Below, piece after piece: positions 22,861 through 34,922 of a stretch of DNA of 64,000 bases. This DNA is from Sympetrum striolatum (taxonomy: Eukaryota; Arthropoda; Insecta; Odonata; Libellulidae). Position numbers and translations under genes: made by a program. A model generated the notes under the pieces. It saw only the letters and a program-made list of their open reading frames with translations, was not told where the DNA came from and did no database searches. Positions within the stretch are counted from its first letter, which is position 1, and every line of letters begins with the position of its first letter. The stretch lies in the NCBI GenBank assembly GCA_947579665.1, contig CANPUZ010000046.1, forward strand, positions 186,001 through 250,000, given 5' to 3'.

Positions 22861-23103
22861 ATGAATAACATAATTGAGGCAACCATTTTAAATGGAAAAC
22901 ACCAAGGGGAACATGTACTACTACCACGCATTCCCATGATACCAACAGATACTCAATTTGAATTCAAACGTCTACAGTTTCCTGTACGACTAGCCTTTGC
23001 AATGACCATTAACAAAGCACATGGACAATCATTACAAATATGTCGATTGAATTTGATAAACCTATGCATATCTATGTTTTGTACATATTTTATATTCAAA
23101 TGA
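22861..23103 (+). pseudogene. Helitron helicase C-terminal fragment
   Basis: The peptide contains EATILNGKHQGEHVLLPRIP and QFPVRLAFAMTINKAHGQSL. This is the Pif1-like helicase end of the Helitron Rep/Hel protein, including the conserved FxVRLxFAMTINKxQGQS segment (SF1 motif VI region; usual Q is H here). The full protein is over 1,000 residues; only about 65 remain here before the frame runs into non-homologous residues and a TGA. A stop lies eight codons upstream of the ATG, so this is a fragment inside 21936-23239 and cannot support transposition. Confidence 0.85.
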
Positions 23104-23240
23104 CATATATGTAGGGATAATTTATTTGTTAATTTTCATTTTGATGTATTGTATAAATTTTATCATTAATAAATTATGTTTTAGATATCAAAACTGCCTT
23201 TTTGTTCAAACACAACAACGTGTGAACGGGTACAGCTAGT

Positions 23241-26200
23241 TATCTATAAATGTCTTAATTAGCATCATCCTCTATACTTATTGAAACTATGTTCTTTAAT
23301 TACTTTTAAAAAAATAATAATGTTCACCCCACATTATGCTACCATAACCACAATGCAACATTTACAACTGAGTAGAAATTTTTACAGCAATGTACATCTT
23401 AATAGCAAAATTTTAATGATTTTCTTAAACTTCTGTTCATTAGCAGAGAAGGGCGAAAAATATTTCTTCAGGTAATGCATTCTTGTCCAATATGACTCTA
23501 TTTAAGAATGAAAATTTACCAAACTTTTTCCTTTTTTGTAGAGGCCTGTACTTTGTGCAGGTGATCATTTTTTCCTAATTTATTAGGACAGTTTATAGGA
23601 TACATCGTTCCAGCTGGAATTCCTGGTAAACTTCTTTAATTGGTTTGACCTTGCCAAGAGCTTTAAGATCCAGTAGGAACGTATCTGCTGAGATAAAAGA
23701 TCACTTAAAATTCCCTAACTTCCCAGTACCTTCCAAATTTTTCTAGGAAATTCAAATGACAAAACACATGTGAGAAATAGAATGTATGCTGTATCTAATT
23801 GCCATAAAATCCCTCATTTCATTAAACATCATTTTCTACAAACTTTAGAAAGGAAACGTACCCCAAGAGGGTAAATTAGAGGAGATTCTTGTCTATTATT
23901 TTTATACAGAATGCTTGGTGAATTGAAGAAGAGCACATTGTCTAATTGTAATCAAGCAACAAGTGTTAGCTTCAATAAATATTTCTCAGAATTCAATGGA
24001 ACATTTGTTTTAGACAGGACCAATCATCATCATTAAATAAACCACTGAGAATTGAAGACCAACAGTGTAACCAAATCAATCCAGAGATTAAGAAACAGAA
24101 AATCTTGATCTGAGATTGGATTGGAATATCCATTAATAATCCATTTATAATTTCTGTCAAAACCACAGGAGTCGTCTAACGTCAGAAAAGTGAAGCCAAA
24201 AATAATGCAACCCGTAGAGTACTGGTGAGAACTTTTTGCCGGCAACCCTTTAACTACATGTATATTTGGGGTTCTATTTTCCTCTCATACGGTACTCAGG
24301 AGCTTGTCTATCCTATGACATAGACTCAGATAGTTTAAATGAACCTTTTACTTAACGATCATGTTCGATTTTTTCTCAAAGTCTTCTTGATTCCTTTTAT
24401 CATGGAAAATAAAACATGCCTACAATGTAAACTTCTCAGATGCCGGTGTCGTCTGCTCGAGCGATACTGAGAACAAAACATCTGCCATCCTCCCGCAAAC
24501 TGTATGAAAACCTCGTTGATTATTCTAATGTTAACTTTATGTATATTCTAATGCATTCATCTGTCTCAGTTTTAATTGATTAATACCAAGTATGACATAA
24601 AAATTCCTTAATAATCGTTTACCGCAATGAGATAAAGCTACTCTATCATACATCATAATAGCTTTCCAGGGTAATTAGAGATTCTCCACTTGTGCAAATG
24701 TTTGTTCTAATTCATAACTGGGGCTCAATGCAGTAGAAGTTTTTAAAATGACAAATAGGAGAACTTTTATACCATGCAAGACCTGCAGATGCAGCAGAGA
24801 GCACAATGAAATGTTCATTAAAACGCCGTGGATTAATACTGACGTTCGTTCTGCTTCATTGAGTTCAGATAATGAAATAATAAAATTAAGGAAGATGCAT
24901 AAATTCTAGTTTTGGCAGATTTTTTGGGGGCAGCTGTTCTGCTGCACAGCAATTTACCATACTGCAGGCAGAAACAAGCCCCTGCTTATTAACCTATAAA
25001 ACCTTTAGAAATGCAAAAATAACAAAATTGCTTCATGTTACACATTGCTCAAACTACATCTTGTGCTCCAAAACGTTCGAATTACTCTATCAAACCTTGA
25101 CAACTCTGAATCAAAGCCGCAAAATCACGAAAAAAATCAATGTTTTGGTATAGGGAGATACGAAAAGTGTAACCCAGCATGGCTTAATGTGCAATCTGCC
25201 CCTTTACCTCTGGCTTCACTTTTGGTTGCTAGAGGGAAATAGTAATGCTACCTCTGTGGTCAAAACCTTATGGTTGTGACAGGAAGATTAGCAGATAAAG
25301 CTTGGAAAATTAAAAAAATGTTGAAATCAGGCTGCTTCGTAGAAAATGAAGAAAAATCTTACATCTTCAGTGTGTACAATGAATGCAGAAAAAAATAATG
25401 GTGAATTAAGTCCATAAGAAAAGCAATTATTAGGCTTTAATTTTAACATTATGCAGGCATAGCATAACTAAAACTGTTACAGCAACAACTGAAAATTAAC
25501 ATTTTTTATAAATCGCTAAAGTAATGTATGGAAAGAAATACAGCAGTTAATACTTTAGATAAAATATACCTCTATGTACTCATTGCTTGCATTAAATGGT
25601 TACCAAATTGTTATTATTGAAGTTCCAAGTTGTTACAGTATCTCAAAGCAAGTGATTGATCAAACACCTAAAAAGTGCACGAACTTTTAAATTCTTCCAG
25701 AATATAAATCTTAGATTTTCCCATCCTATCCTCATTACAACCATGACATGAAATCTTTCATCGAATTGGAAGGTTAAATTGCTAACATAATTATTAAAGT
25801 ATGGATAAATTGTAGAATTATGTATTTACAGTTTTCATCTTGGAAATCCAGGAAATATTTAGGAAAGATCAAAAATCTTTGGCTAAAATTGGCTTACCTA
25901 TGAGAATGTGAGAGTAAATTAATCCAAACTATAAAATATAGAATATTTTCATTCTTTATTCAAGTATGTCTGCTTGAGAAGACAGTGAAATAATCAATAA
26001 TAAAATGGACAATCAACAGAGTTACATCGAGTTTGCTTAAGAGCACATTGAGAGTCATTTGAACATATTACGTATAAATAATAAAAGACAACTTAGCAAA
26101 TGAAAAACAAATCCCAAATGACAATGATGATACCATGTTCAATACACAAATGGAAAAAAACACACCCAAGAGAATTATGACAAATCAAACCAACAAAAAA

Positions 26201-26268
26201 CCACTAAAAAACATCCAAATATGCATTAAATAACATTTTAGAGTCTCTCTTGATTTCCAAAATATTAC
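23241..26268. other. No gene seen
   Basis: AT-rich DNA. ORFs at 24033-24245 (minus) and 25045-25242 (plus) have no features I recognise. No clear repeat. Confidence 0.4.
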
Positions 26269-26868
26269 ACACTCATATGACAACAATCAAAGGAATTAAA
26301 TTAACCACAAATTCAAAATGAAACCCAGACAACGAACGATTAAACACCCACATGACAACAATCGAAGGAATTAAATTAACGACAAATTCGAAATAAAACC
26401 CAGACGATGAATGATTAAACACCCACATGACAACAATCAAAGGAATTAAATTAACCGCAAATTCAAAATGAAACCCAGACGATGAACAATTAAACACCCA
26501 CATGACAACAATCGAAGGAATTAAATTAACCACAAATTCTAAACAAAACCCAAACGATGAATGATTAAACACCCACATGACAAGAATCGAAGGAAATAAA
26601 TTAACCACAAATTCGAAACAAAACCCAGATGATGACAATTAAACACCCACATGACAACAATCGAAGGAATTAAATTAACCACAAATACAAAATAAAACCC
26701 AGACAACAAATGATTAAACACCCATTTGACAACAATCGAAGGAATGAAATTAACCACAAATCCAAAACAAAACCCAGACGACGAACGATTAAACACCCAT
26801 TTGACAACAATCGATGGAATTAAAATAACCACAAATTTAAAACGATATAAAACCTGACGATGGATTAC
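26269..26868. repeat. 75-bp minisatellite, eight copies
   Basis: The phrase ACACCCACATGACAACAATC (or close variants) starts at 26269, 26344, 26419, 26494, 26569, 26644, 26719 and 26794, exactly 75 bp apart. As 75 is a multiple of three, the minus strand stays open over long stretches (peptide unit FEFVVNLIPSIVVMWVFN plus seven residues), but one frame does not span the array, so I treat the ORFs as by-products. Confidence 0.95.
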
Positions 26869-28304
26869 AACGACCTGTGAAATCAAAAGGAGCCCCAAAA
26901 CTTTTAAAAACCAAACTATCATCAGAAAACATCCAAAAAAATACAAAAACCATGTTTTCCGAAGTATGTTTGGATGTTTTGGAATTCCTCTTGATTTCCA
27001 AAGCAAAATATACAAACAAAATCAACAATCAACACACTTTGAAGAACATTAAAATTAATTTGAGCTTTCACACTCTGATATCTTTTGATCTTCAATGAAA
27101 ACTTAATATATACATACAAACAAAATAAAAACTAAACTAAAGAATGAATACTTTCAGAAGAACATACTCTAATATTTAATATTCATATCCCTAGATGTAG
27201 TTGCACTTAAAGTTCCATTAAATACAACACCATTCAATAAAAAATCTACAGCACCAAAGACTGATGAAGTTCACTTTAAAGTCCGCTGTAAAACTGTCTA
27301 TACTGCACAATGTCTGCATTTTCTTCTTTCCCATGCACAAAAAACGAACTGATACCAAGGTTCTCCATGAAGAGTTCCACATAAAACCTGCTAATAAGTC
27401 TGCAACAAATGTATTACTTCTTGTATTAACCACAACTTGGTATAAGGAGTAGTGGATGGTCTGGCATCCACTAGTTTCTGCCCACATCCACTAAATTGAC
27501 TAGTTGGATTTCAGCTGGATTTAGCAGCTATGCATAATTACAGCTTTTGATATTAAAAAACAAAAAATAAGATGGCAGTAGTCTCTTTTAAACCTCCATA
27601 TCACATTAATAAATATCATAACCAGATAAGCAAAGTAATGCAATGCAAAGAACATGATAAACCAAGAAACCAGAATGAGAGTAATTATCTAAATGTTAAC
27701 ATACCATAGTAAGTAAAAACAAGATGCAATATGAGATCCATTTTGGGTACTACCATTTTATGGATCATTAAAATAATACTTATATAACATATCCTATACT
27801 ATATGCTAGAAGAAGATACTAGGATTGAGTTGTAATTTACAGATGCCCATTACAAAGGTTGATCAAGACTTCTTTGATGGAGCACTTTTGCAGATCAAGA
27901 CATTTCTCAATCGATTTACAACAAGAATACTTAGTTGTCATACAGGAGACATCTAAAAATCTATTTTCTGAACAACATACCAGCACAATAATAAAGATTG
28001 TGCCATTACAACAGTTCCTCAACATAGGGAACCAAGACCACACCAAATTGAAATTACTCTTAATCATTTGAATATTGTTGCATTGGGCCCAAATGCTTAA
28101 TATTTAATTATTTTTCATCATCAGAAATCAGAGCAATTTCTCTAATAAGATTATACTTAAAAATAACAAATGATTGGCCAATCCATAATGCTAAAGCAAT
28201 TGCTACTAAAAATCCTTACACGATATTTATATATTTAAAAACATTTTGAAATCCATGAGCATACTTCCCATAAAATGTATGAAGCAACTTATTATGAAAA
28301 TACG
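26869..28304. other. No gene assigned
   Basis: The segment 26985-27010 (CTCTTGATTTCCAAA and the upstream AACATCCAAA) repeats the left flank of the 75-bp array (26210-26262), so the array lies within a duplicated host sequence. ORFs on both strands at 27218-27487 and 27837-28071 lack recognisable content. Confidence 0.4.
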
Positions 28305-28985
28305 AATTACGCATTGACGAATGAGAACAAATGACAACTTATTTCCATGAGAAACAATCTGTATCAGCAGATTGACAAATAACATTGACATATCAATGAT
28401 ACCAAACAAATGTCTACCTTATTAGTTTGAATAAAATATTACAAACTTAGTCTCAATAAGCCATTTAAAAATAAGATATGAAATAATATAAACTACTTAA
28501 ATAAAAAAGGATTAACTTAGGAAGGACTGATCAAGCCCAAACAATACATTCTACGAACCAGAGCAAAAATGCAACGACAAATGTGAAACTTCTATGAATA
28601 ACCAACAATGCCCTTTTTGGGATCCACCCTGAACAAATTATGCATTAACCAATGTAGACAAATTGCAACTTATTTCCATGAGGAATATCTGTACGAGCAG
28701 ATATACAAATAGCATTGACAGCCATATTTCCAAATATGCGTAAGAAAGTATCAATTCTTTATATTCGATGTGAGATACCTTTTTGATTCAATATAATATT
28801 ACACACACAACAGCCTCACTGAGCCATATAAAACATATTATAATATATGAATATAATAAATTTAAACTACCAAGGATTAACATAGAAAAGACTGATCAAG
28901 GCCAAACAATACATTCTAAGAACCAAAGCAAAAATGCAATGACAAATGTGAAACATCTGCGAATAACCTACATATTGCTCATTTT
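28305..28985. repeat. Tandem duplication of 330-365 bp
   Basis: CAACTTATTTCCATGAG at 28335 recurs at 28666, and CAAACAATACATTCTA, AATGCAACGACAAATGTGAAA and GAATAACC follow in both copies in the same order. Indels change the period from about 331 to about 366 along the unit. Confidence 0.8.
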
Positions 28986-30079
28986 GGCATGTGACAGGAA
29001 TTTTCAACTAAATGATAACCACTTTGTTCAAGTTATTTAGCATTTTCTCAAGGTATAAATAACTTGTCCTACCATCCTACTCTTTAGTTAAGCTCATTGC
29101 TGAATCAGCCGAAGTAGAGGGGGGGGAAGGGGTCGGCTCCTTTCCTGAACATTCATTCTATCTCAGCCTATCTTTACTCTTATATTTCAAAGATTCCTAA
29201 CTCCTAACAGTATACAGAGCAAATGAAGAATAATTTATCCACTGCTAGAAATATCCATATCGAAAAGCCTAAGAAAGATAAGAAATATAAGATTAATAAA
29301 TATATGAATAGACTGAAAAGTAAATAACACTTAAATTTAACTGAAGATCAGATTCACATCGAAACCTGTAAACAAATGAAAAGAGTATTAAGAATATATA
29401 TTCAAGTGGAATATATATAACATTAATCTGTCTCAGGAATTACTATACTCATTTATAGCGTTAAAGTCATCTGTAAGAAAAGTTCTAGTCTTAATGCTAG
29501 ATTAGTTTTGACTGTGGTTAATATTTAATCTAAGACCAACTACAAAGACCAACTACTAAGAAGAGAGCATGCTTGGTACCATTACATCTGCATTGAGGAT
29601 GCTAAAAGGAGGAAAAGCAGAACATATGAAATACATATAAATATTAAAACAAAGTGCATAAAATAACAAATGGGGGCCCCCCAAATAAAACATCACAAAA
29701 GTAATTTTGATATGCATAAAATAGACCTTTCTGAGACAACAATTAACTAATAATAATAATAATAATAATAATATTAAAGAATATCTGGAAATTAGTAGAA
29801 GTCCAGGTTGTCCCATTTGTAATATCTGTTGAAGGATTGATGACCAACAATTTTGGTAAAAATATGGAGAAAATTGGTTTAGAGGAATATACCATTGATG
29901 CAGCACAGAAAGCAGTATTACTGCAAACATGTCACATTGTGCGCAAGTTCCTCAGTAATTAATAATAAGATCACATGGGTTAGAGTGAATTCTCTCTCCA
30001 TGTCGACTGAGCCTAGTCCTAACCATCTATGGACAGGTGAATATTTTCCAGCGGAAATGCTGAAAAAGTGGAAGAACTC
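28986..30079. other. No gene; (AAT)n at 29747-29773
   Basis: AT-rich DNA with a perfect TAA/AAT microsatellite of about nine units at 29747-29773. Nothing else supportable. Confidence 0.5.
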
Positions 30080-30123
30080 AAATAATAATAATAATATAAT
30101 AACAATATAATAATATAATAATA

Positions 30124-30156
<33 letters not shown>
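30080..30156. repeat. Imperfect (AAT)n/(AATAT)n microsatellite
   Basis: A run of AAT units interrupted by AATAT and AACAAT steps, about 77 bp. Confidence 0.9.
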
Positions 30157-30157
<1 letters not shown>

Positions 30158-30321
30158 TTTACAAAATACAAATATTAATTGAAGCCCTGCTGTGAAAATG
30201 AAAACATTTTTACAATTACTGAAGATTACTATTCTTGCAAGTACCAACGAACATTTAAGAAACTTGACTAGGTAATACCATTTCCTGGAATTGTGCAATT
30301 CATTAATGCAAAGAGATAAAA

Positions 30322-30425
30322 ATCAATCCAAAGGCATCTGTGGATTGATGCTGCATGGCTGGAAGAACAACTTCAATTCTTTATGGTATCTAAACTCATA
30401 GCCTGGCTCTTTACGTATGGACTCT
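30322..30425 (-). CDS. Candidate terminal exon, unknown gene
   Basis: On the minus strand an acceptor (CATTCATTTTCAG) precedes a frame reading SESIRKEPGYEFRYHKELKL, then FFQP, CSINPQMPLD and a stop. The composition is coding-like. A decayed copy of part of it lies about 3 kb away (33320-33400). It lies downstream of the minus-strand start exon at 38670-38769, so both could belong to one gene, but I found no exons that bridge them. The RYHKE string recalls the CNOT2 C-terminus; too short to rely on. Confidence 0.25.
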
Positions 30426-30553
30426 GATCTGAAAATGAATGAAACAATTACATGATTTAATAACTATATATTAATATGACAAGCAACAGCAAGAGGAACA
30501 AGTAGTGTAAGAGTACATCAGTATAGTAAAGAAATTAAGAACTATCACGGCCA

Positions 30554-33138
30554 TATTCATAGATCGTTGATTTAGCGTGTAACTAGAGGTTGCTATGTAG
30601 TGATTAACTATCAAGTGATTAACGACTAACTAAAATGTGGTACTCATAGTTTTCAACTGGCGTGAAACTAGAGGTTGCTACGTAGACAACTGCTACACGA
30701 CAAAGTGACGTTCTCAATTTAGCAACCTTGCATCAGCACCTCAAACAAATGAAAGTTGTTTACATTGCTTCTGCCCAAAGGCAAGGCTAATTTTCATCCA
30801 ATATTTCTTATTAAAGCGATTGATATGGAAACTCTATCGTCAATTCTTTCTGCTGTTTGATGTATTGAAATATTCTCAAGTAAAATCTATTGTATTGGTT
30901 TTCTATAGTGCGAATAACATCACATAAATACAAAACTTACAGATGTCTAGGATGTGCAAACATTCATACGCTCTTCTTATTGATACGTTAGATGTCTTTA
31001 CATTTATTTTTACGGTTGTTTATTCAATTAAAATATCTAAAAATCAATTAAGGTTTTTATGCCGTAAAGAAGATGGTATAAATATATGACAGACAGGCAA
31101 GGTATGGCGAGCTCACTAGGTCTACTATTTATCTAGATTTTCTCCCGTAGTTTCAAATTATATGACTTTTTAACAACTTAAAGTGGCACGGTACATATTC
31201 AGATAATTTAAATTGTATTATTTGTTAAGATTTCTAGTTTTTCATATAATAACATTCAATTCAGACCTTAAGTTTATATTTTTAGTATAAATAAGCATTC
31301 GGAAAGGAGGTCCTGAAGAGATAAACTGGACACAAGACTATTTGAAAAATGTGTTGACAGCTAAACCATCATTTACAGAGTGTATCATGTTCTTTCTTAC
31401 GATTTGTTGCTATTTATATTTACAGATATGGACTTCAGTCGGTAGTTATTATGCTTTGTGAATCTTATAATTTTTTTAGTAATAATAATGAATATTATTG
31501 CATTAGAAAAGTCTAACATACCTCTGAAATCAATTTTGAATCAATGAAAGGTAAATTACGGTTTTTATTTAACCGGCAAACATAATGGAATGATATAAAT
31601 TGGTTTAGATTTATATACTAGTTTCAATCTCCAGAAATAATTGTCAAAAGTTTGAGGAAAATGATTGGAAGTTTAATATATTCAAAGAAATTAGTCTATT
31701 ACATCCATATTCAATTTTTCTTTCATTATGAAGAGGTATAAATACAGAGAGATCAACTTTTAAGGTTCATTCACATAAAAATGGCTTGATTATTACTTCA
31801 CTTTCATAGCATTGCTAAAAATAATTAATATATTATATCAGAAATGTCCGCAGATTTGCAAGGAAGATGATTAAGTAAAATTATTTAAGCAAATTATGCA
31901 AGCCCACACAAAAAATCCTACAGAGGGAAATCACAATGATATTTCCATTATAATCTGATAAATTAAACTAGAAATGCAAATGTTCAATAAATTTCCTAAC
32001 AAAAGTTTCTCTCTTTCATGGTGATATTAATTGAAAGTAGGCATTTTCCATTTATCCTTTTCAAAGAATATGCCAAGTGTCCAGATATGACATAACACTG
32101 TTCTTACAAAACAACGCATGCAATACTTAAAGCAAACCTTTTATGGCCCAGATTTAAAAATGAATGTTTTGAAACAAATTATAAACTCATTTTAACTTCC
32201 TTTAACATCATTCACTATTATCATTCATCTATGTATCTTTATCATGCATACTTGATCCAGCTTTTATATTAACAATCATGAAAAACACAGACTATTGAGT
32301 CTTAAGTAAATGTAACACATAGTTTTCTCTGTACTGTAACTAAAAGGCAAATGATAATCATTCCATTCACAAATGAAAAATATAACTTCCTTTATGCAGC
32401 TTTCTCCCAATCAATCAAAGTAACCTTTCAGGTCACAATTCTGAAAATCTATATTTACATCTAAATTCTCAGTCAGGGTATCTCAGATTCACTTAAGGCA
32501 AATAAACTCTTTAAAAAAAATCACCCTTTTGTTATTTCTCACACTCCTTTTACTTCCAAAACTTCATTATCATCGTAGAACAAATTTATATGAATACAAA
32601 TCCAGAAACAACTAGGTACCAATTGAAATTCATACAAGTTGCTTAGGAGAATTTAAGGAATGATACCACCCTCAAAATTAAATGAGTAGAAAGTGATAAA
32701 TAATATTAAAATGAAGAAAAAATATGTTTTAGAGCATATGGAACAAAACTTTTTATGAACTCGATATTGTCTGCTACGTATAGACTACCAAAAGGAATGC
32801 AAACAATAAATAAATTCAATACTGCAGTAAGAAAATGCAGAAAATACAGTTAACAGTCTAATTACAATGTAAAATCTGACAAATTTACAGCTAATAATAC
32901 ACAATATCCGTTCATCGCTTAACTGCTAACAAAACCGGAGGAAGAAATTCCATTATGGCGTCGAAATCATCCGCTAGTTACATTTTAAACAAGGGGTCCC
33001 GCGTCACTAATAATAACTATTTTATTTAGTTACATTGTATGCCAATAGAGCCTTAGCAGTGCCAAGTCAATCTACAAGTATGAAATTTGGAAATAATCAT
33101 ACATTAGCTTTAGCTAGGGGTTGCTAAACAATCTATGA
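30554..33138. mobile_element. Possible non-autonomous TIR element
   Basis: ATTCATAGATCGTTGATTTAGC at the left end resembles the reverse complement of the right end (ATTCATAGATTGTTTAGC, rc of about 33121-33138). The left end is partly repeated at 30642-30690 (ACTCATAG, then AACTAGAGGTTGCTA). No ORF inside that I can assign. The pairing is short and imperfect, hence low confidence. Confidence 0.35.
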
Positions 33139-33929
33139 ATTAGGCAATCAATATTTAATAAAATCAATCTTAAAAGAGGAGCCAGATTACATTTTTCATA
33201 TTAAATAATAATACTATTCAAACAAATACCTTCAAGAGTATGAGAAAATCTTGGGCATCACCATAATTTCCTTGGTTTTCTAGAATTTGTTGGGAATAAT
33301 GAGCATCGTTTCATTGAAAAGGCCAGGATACAAAATCCACCAAAGGACATCTGATCGATGATCTACAGCAGGAGGACCAACTTCTCTTTTGGGTCACAGA
33401 ATTAATAGTCTTCTCTCTAAGGGCTCAAGTAAATGAACATGAATAACCTTCATCAGAAATTAATTAGATTAAAAATAGCAAAAGCAACAAGTTATTTTAC
33501 AAAAATCATTATGGTGAATAAATCAACAAGATCTATGCTCTTTTACCAATCCTTTACTTACGAATACATGAACTACCAACAAAAATTTGAGTAGTTTGTT
33601 GAGAATAGCAAGAATCCTTTCACAGAAATGGTCAGGAAGAAACATCCGAGGAATCATTTTGCTGATTTATGTTCTATGGCTGCAGTAAATCTTCTCTTCA
33701 AGTCGAACAATTTGCAGGTGAGCTCTTTGCCTATGAACTCACATTGGATAAGCATTAGTAAAAACGTACATAAATATGGAAAACTAAAGCAAATGCAACA
33801 TTTTGATTATGAACCTCTGACACATAAACCCAACTAACCAACTTTTAAATGGTGTGCAAATATGTAGTTAAATAATTTAGGGAAAAGAGGCTCTTATGAA
33901 TTGAGGAGAAAAATTCTGGGAGAGTAAAT
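33139..33929. other. No gene assigned
   Basis: Apart from the decayed exon copy, only an isolated open stretch at 33626-33717 with a CAGGTGAGC donor; see rejected items. Confidence 0.4.
33320..33400 (-). pseudogene. Decayed copy of the 30.3-kb exon
   Basis: Read on the minus strand, AAGTTGGTCCTCCTGCTG..AGATGTCCTTTGG parallels AAGTTGTTCTTCCAGCC..AGATGCCTTTGG of the exon at 30322-30425. The reading frame is lost by a stop and indels. It may be an exon duplication or copies of an unrecognised repeat. Confidence 0.35.
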
Positions 33930-34922
33930 CCTGAATGCAAATCCTAGTCCTCCAAGATAGGGATAAAGTATGGGGCTAGCAACTCTACCCTATAAAAATA
34001 TAAAAATTAAATATGATATGAATCCACTAATTACGCCTTGGATGAATCATGTCTGATAGTTGACCTGACAAATTGGTATGGGCATTGAGTATAGAAAATT
34101 AAAAAATAATTGAAAATAGAAAAAAGAAAAGAAATAACTGAAAATACTGAAAAGAAAAAATGGAATATTTTAAAATATTGTAGAAAGTGTATCAACAGAA
34201 TTTATAAAATATGAAAGCCCAGATCTAATGAGAGCAAAACATGAACTGGTCAGTAGCATTTGAAAATCAGGGAAGCTTCATGAAGATTTGAGAACTGGAT
34301 TGATTAGCCCAATATTTAAGACAAAGGTGATAATTTGGAATGCAAAAACTATGGTATGGTATGGAAATTTTCTGAATAAAAATAATATTTCTGAGGAGAT
34401 TAATTGAAGAGTAATGTAAGGTAACAAGGCATATTTTGCAAATAAACCCCTCAAATGAACTTCTGCACAGGAAATGTAAATTGAAAATTTATGAAACCCT
34501 GATATGACCAGAAGTTTGGTATGACATTGGTCCTATCCAAATGAGATGAAAAACCACTAAGAAGATTTAAAGAATGATTAGGAGAGTTTATGGCCCAGTC
34601 AAAGATGAAGAAATGTGGAGAATCAGAATGAACAGGGAAATAAAGAAAATATTGGAAGAGAAGGATTTAGAAGGATCTCCAAGTCAATGCAGCTATAATT
34701 GTTAGACCATGTTGAAAGAAGTGCAGAACGCCCAAGTTGTTAATTAATAGTAAGGTGAGAGGAGGAAGATAGAAAGAACACACAAAATATGGCTGCAATA
34801 CGTTAAAAAGGGTCTGAAGTCAATGGCAATAGGAAGATTGAGAAAGCAAAGATTTGATCTTAACGTAGGCAGTCAAGGCACACAATGGGCTGTGGATGAT
34901 TACAATTCAAGTAGTTAGGTCA
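33930..34922 (+). pseudogene. LINE (non-LTR) reverse transcriptase relic
   Basis: Translated pieces follow the usual order of a LINE ORF2 C-terminal half. At 34240-34352 there is LRTGLISPIFKTKV and a following NAKTM piece, like the GLI-PI-KKGD--C-NYR block at the start of the RT domain. At 34490-34650 there is YETL.RPEVWYDI then RRVYGPVKDEEMWRIRMNRE. At 34770-34900 there are RTHKIWLQYVKKGLKSM and IGRLRKQRFDLN, the tail seen after the RT. The catalytic palm between these blocks is deleted, and there are many stops. Clade not resolved. Confidence 0.65.

Larger units (their letters stand above)
21936..23239 (+). mobile_element. Internally deleted Helitron with both ends
   Basis: The left end is TC followed by an (AT)n run (21937-21971); the right end is GGGTACAGCTAG at 23228-23239 after a GTGTGAACGGG stem-like segment. 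The host bases are A (21935) and T (23240), so it sits in an AT dinucleotide, as Helitrons do (5' TC, 3' CTRR, AT target, no duplication). At 1.3 kb it is far shorter than an autonomous copy and keeps only the end of the helicase. Confidence 0.8.

Noticed and set aside
26273..27015. Hydrophobic repeat ORFs on the minus strand
   Set aside because: By-product of the 75-bp array; the frame changes within the array and no start or splice context supports it.
30322..30425. Assignment of the exon to CNOT2
   Set aside because: Only the RYHKE string matches what I remember of the family; the following residues do not.
33626..33717. Plus-strand exon-like stretch with AG acceptor and CAGGTGAGC donor
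   Set aside because: Good splice signals but short, with no partner exon and between repeats; likely chance.
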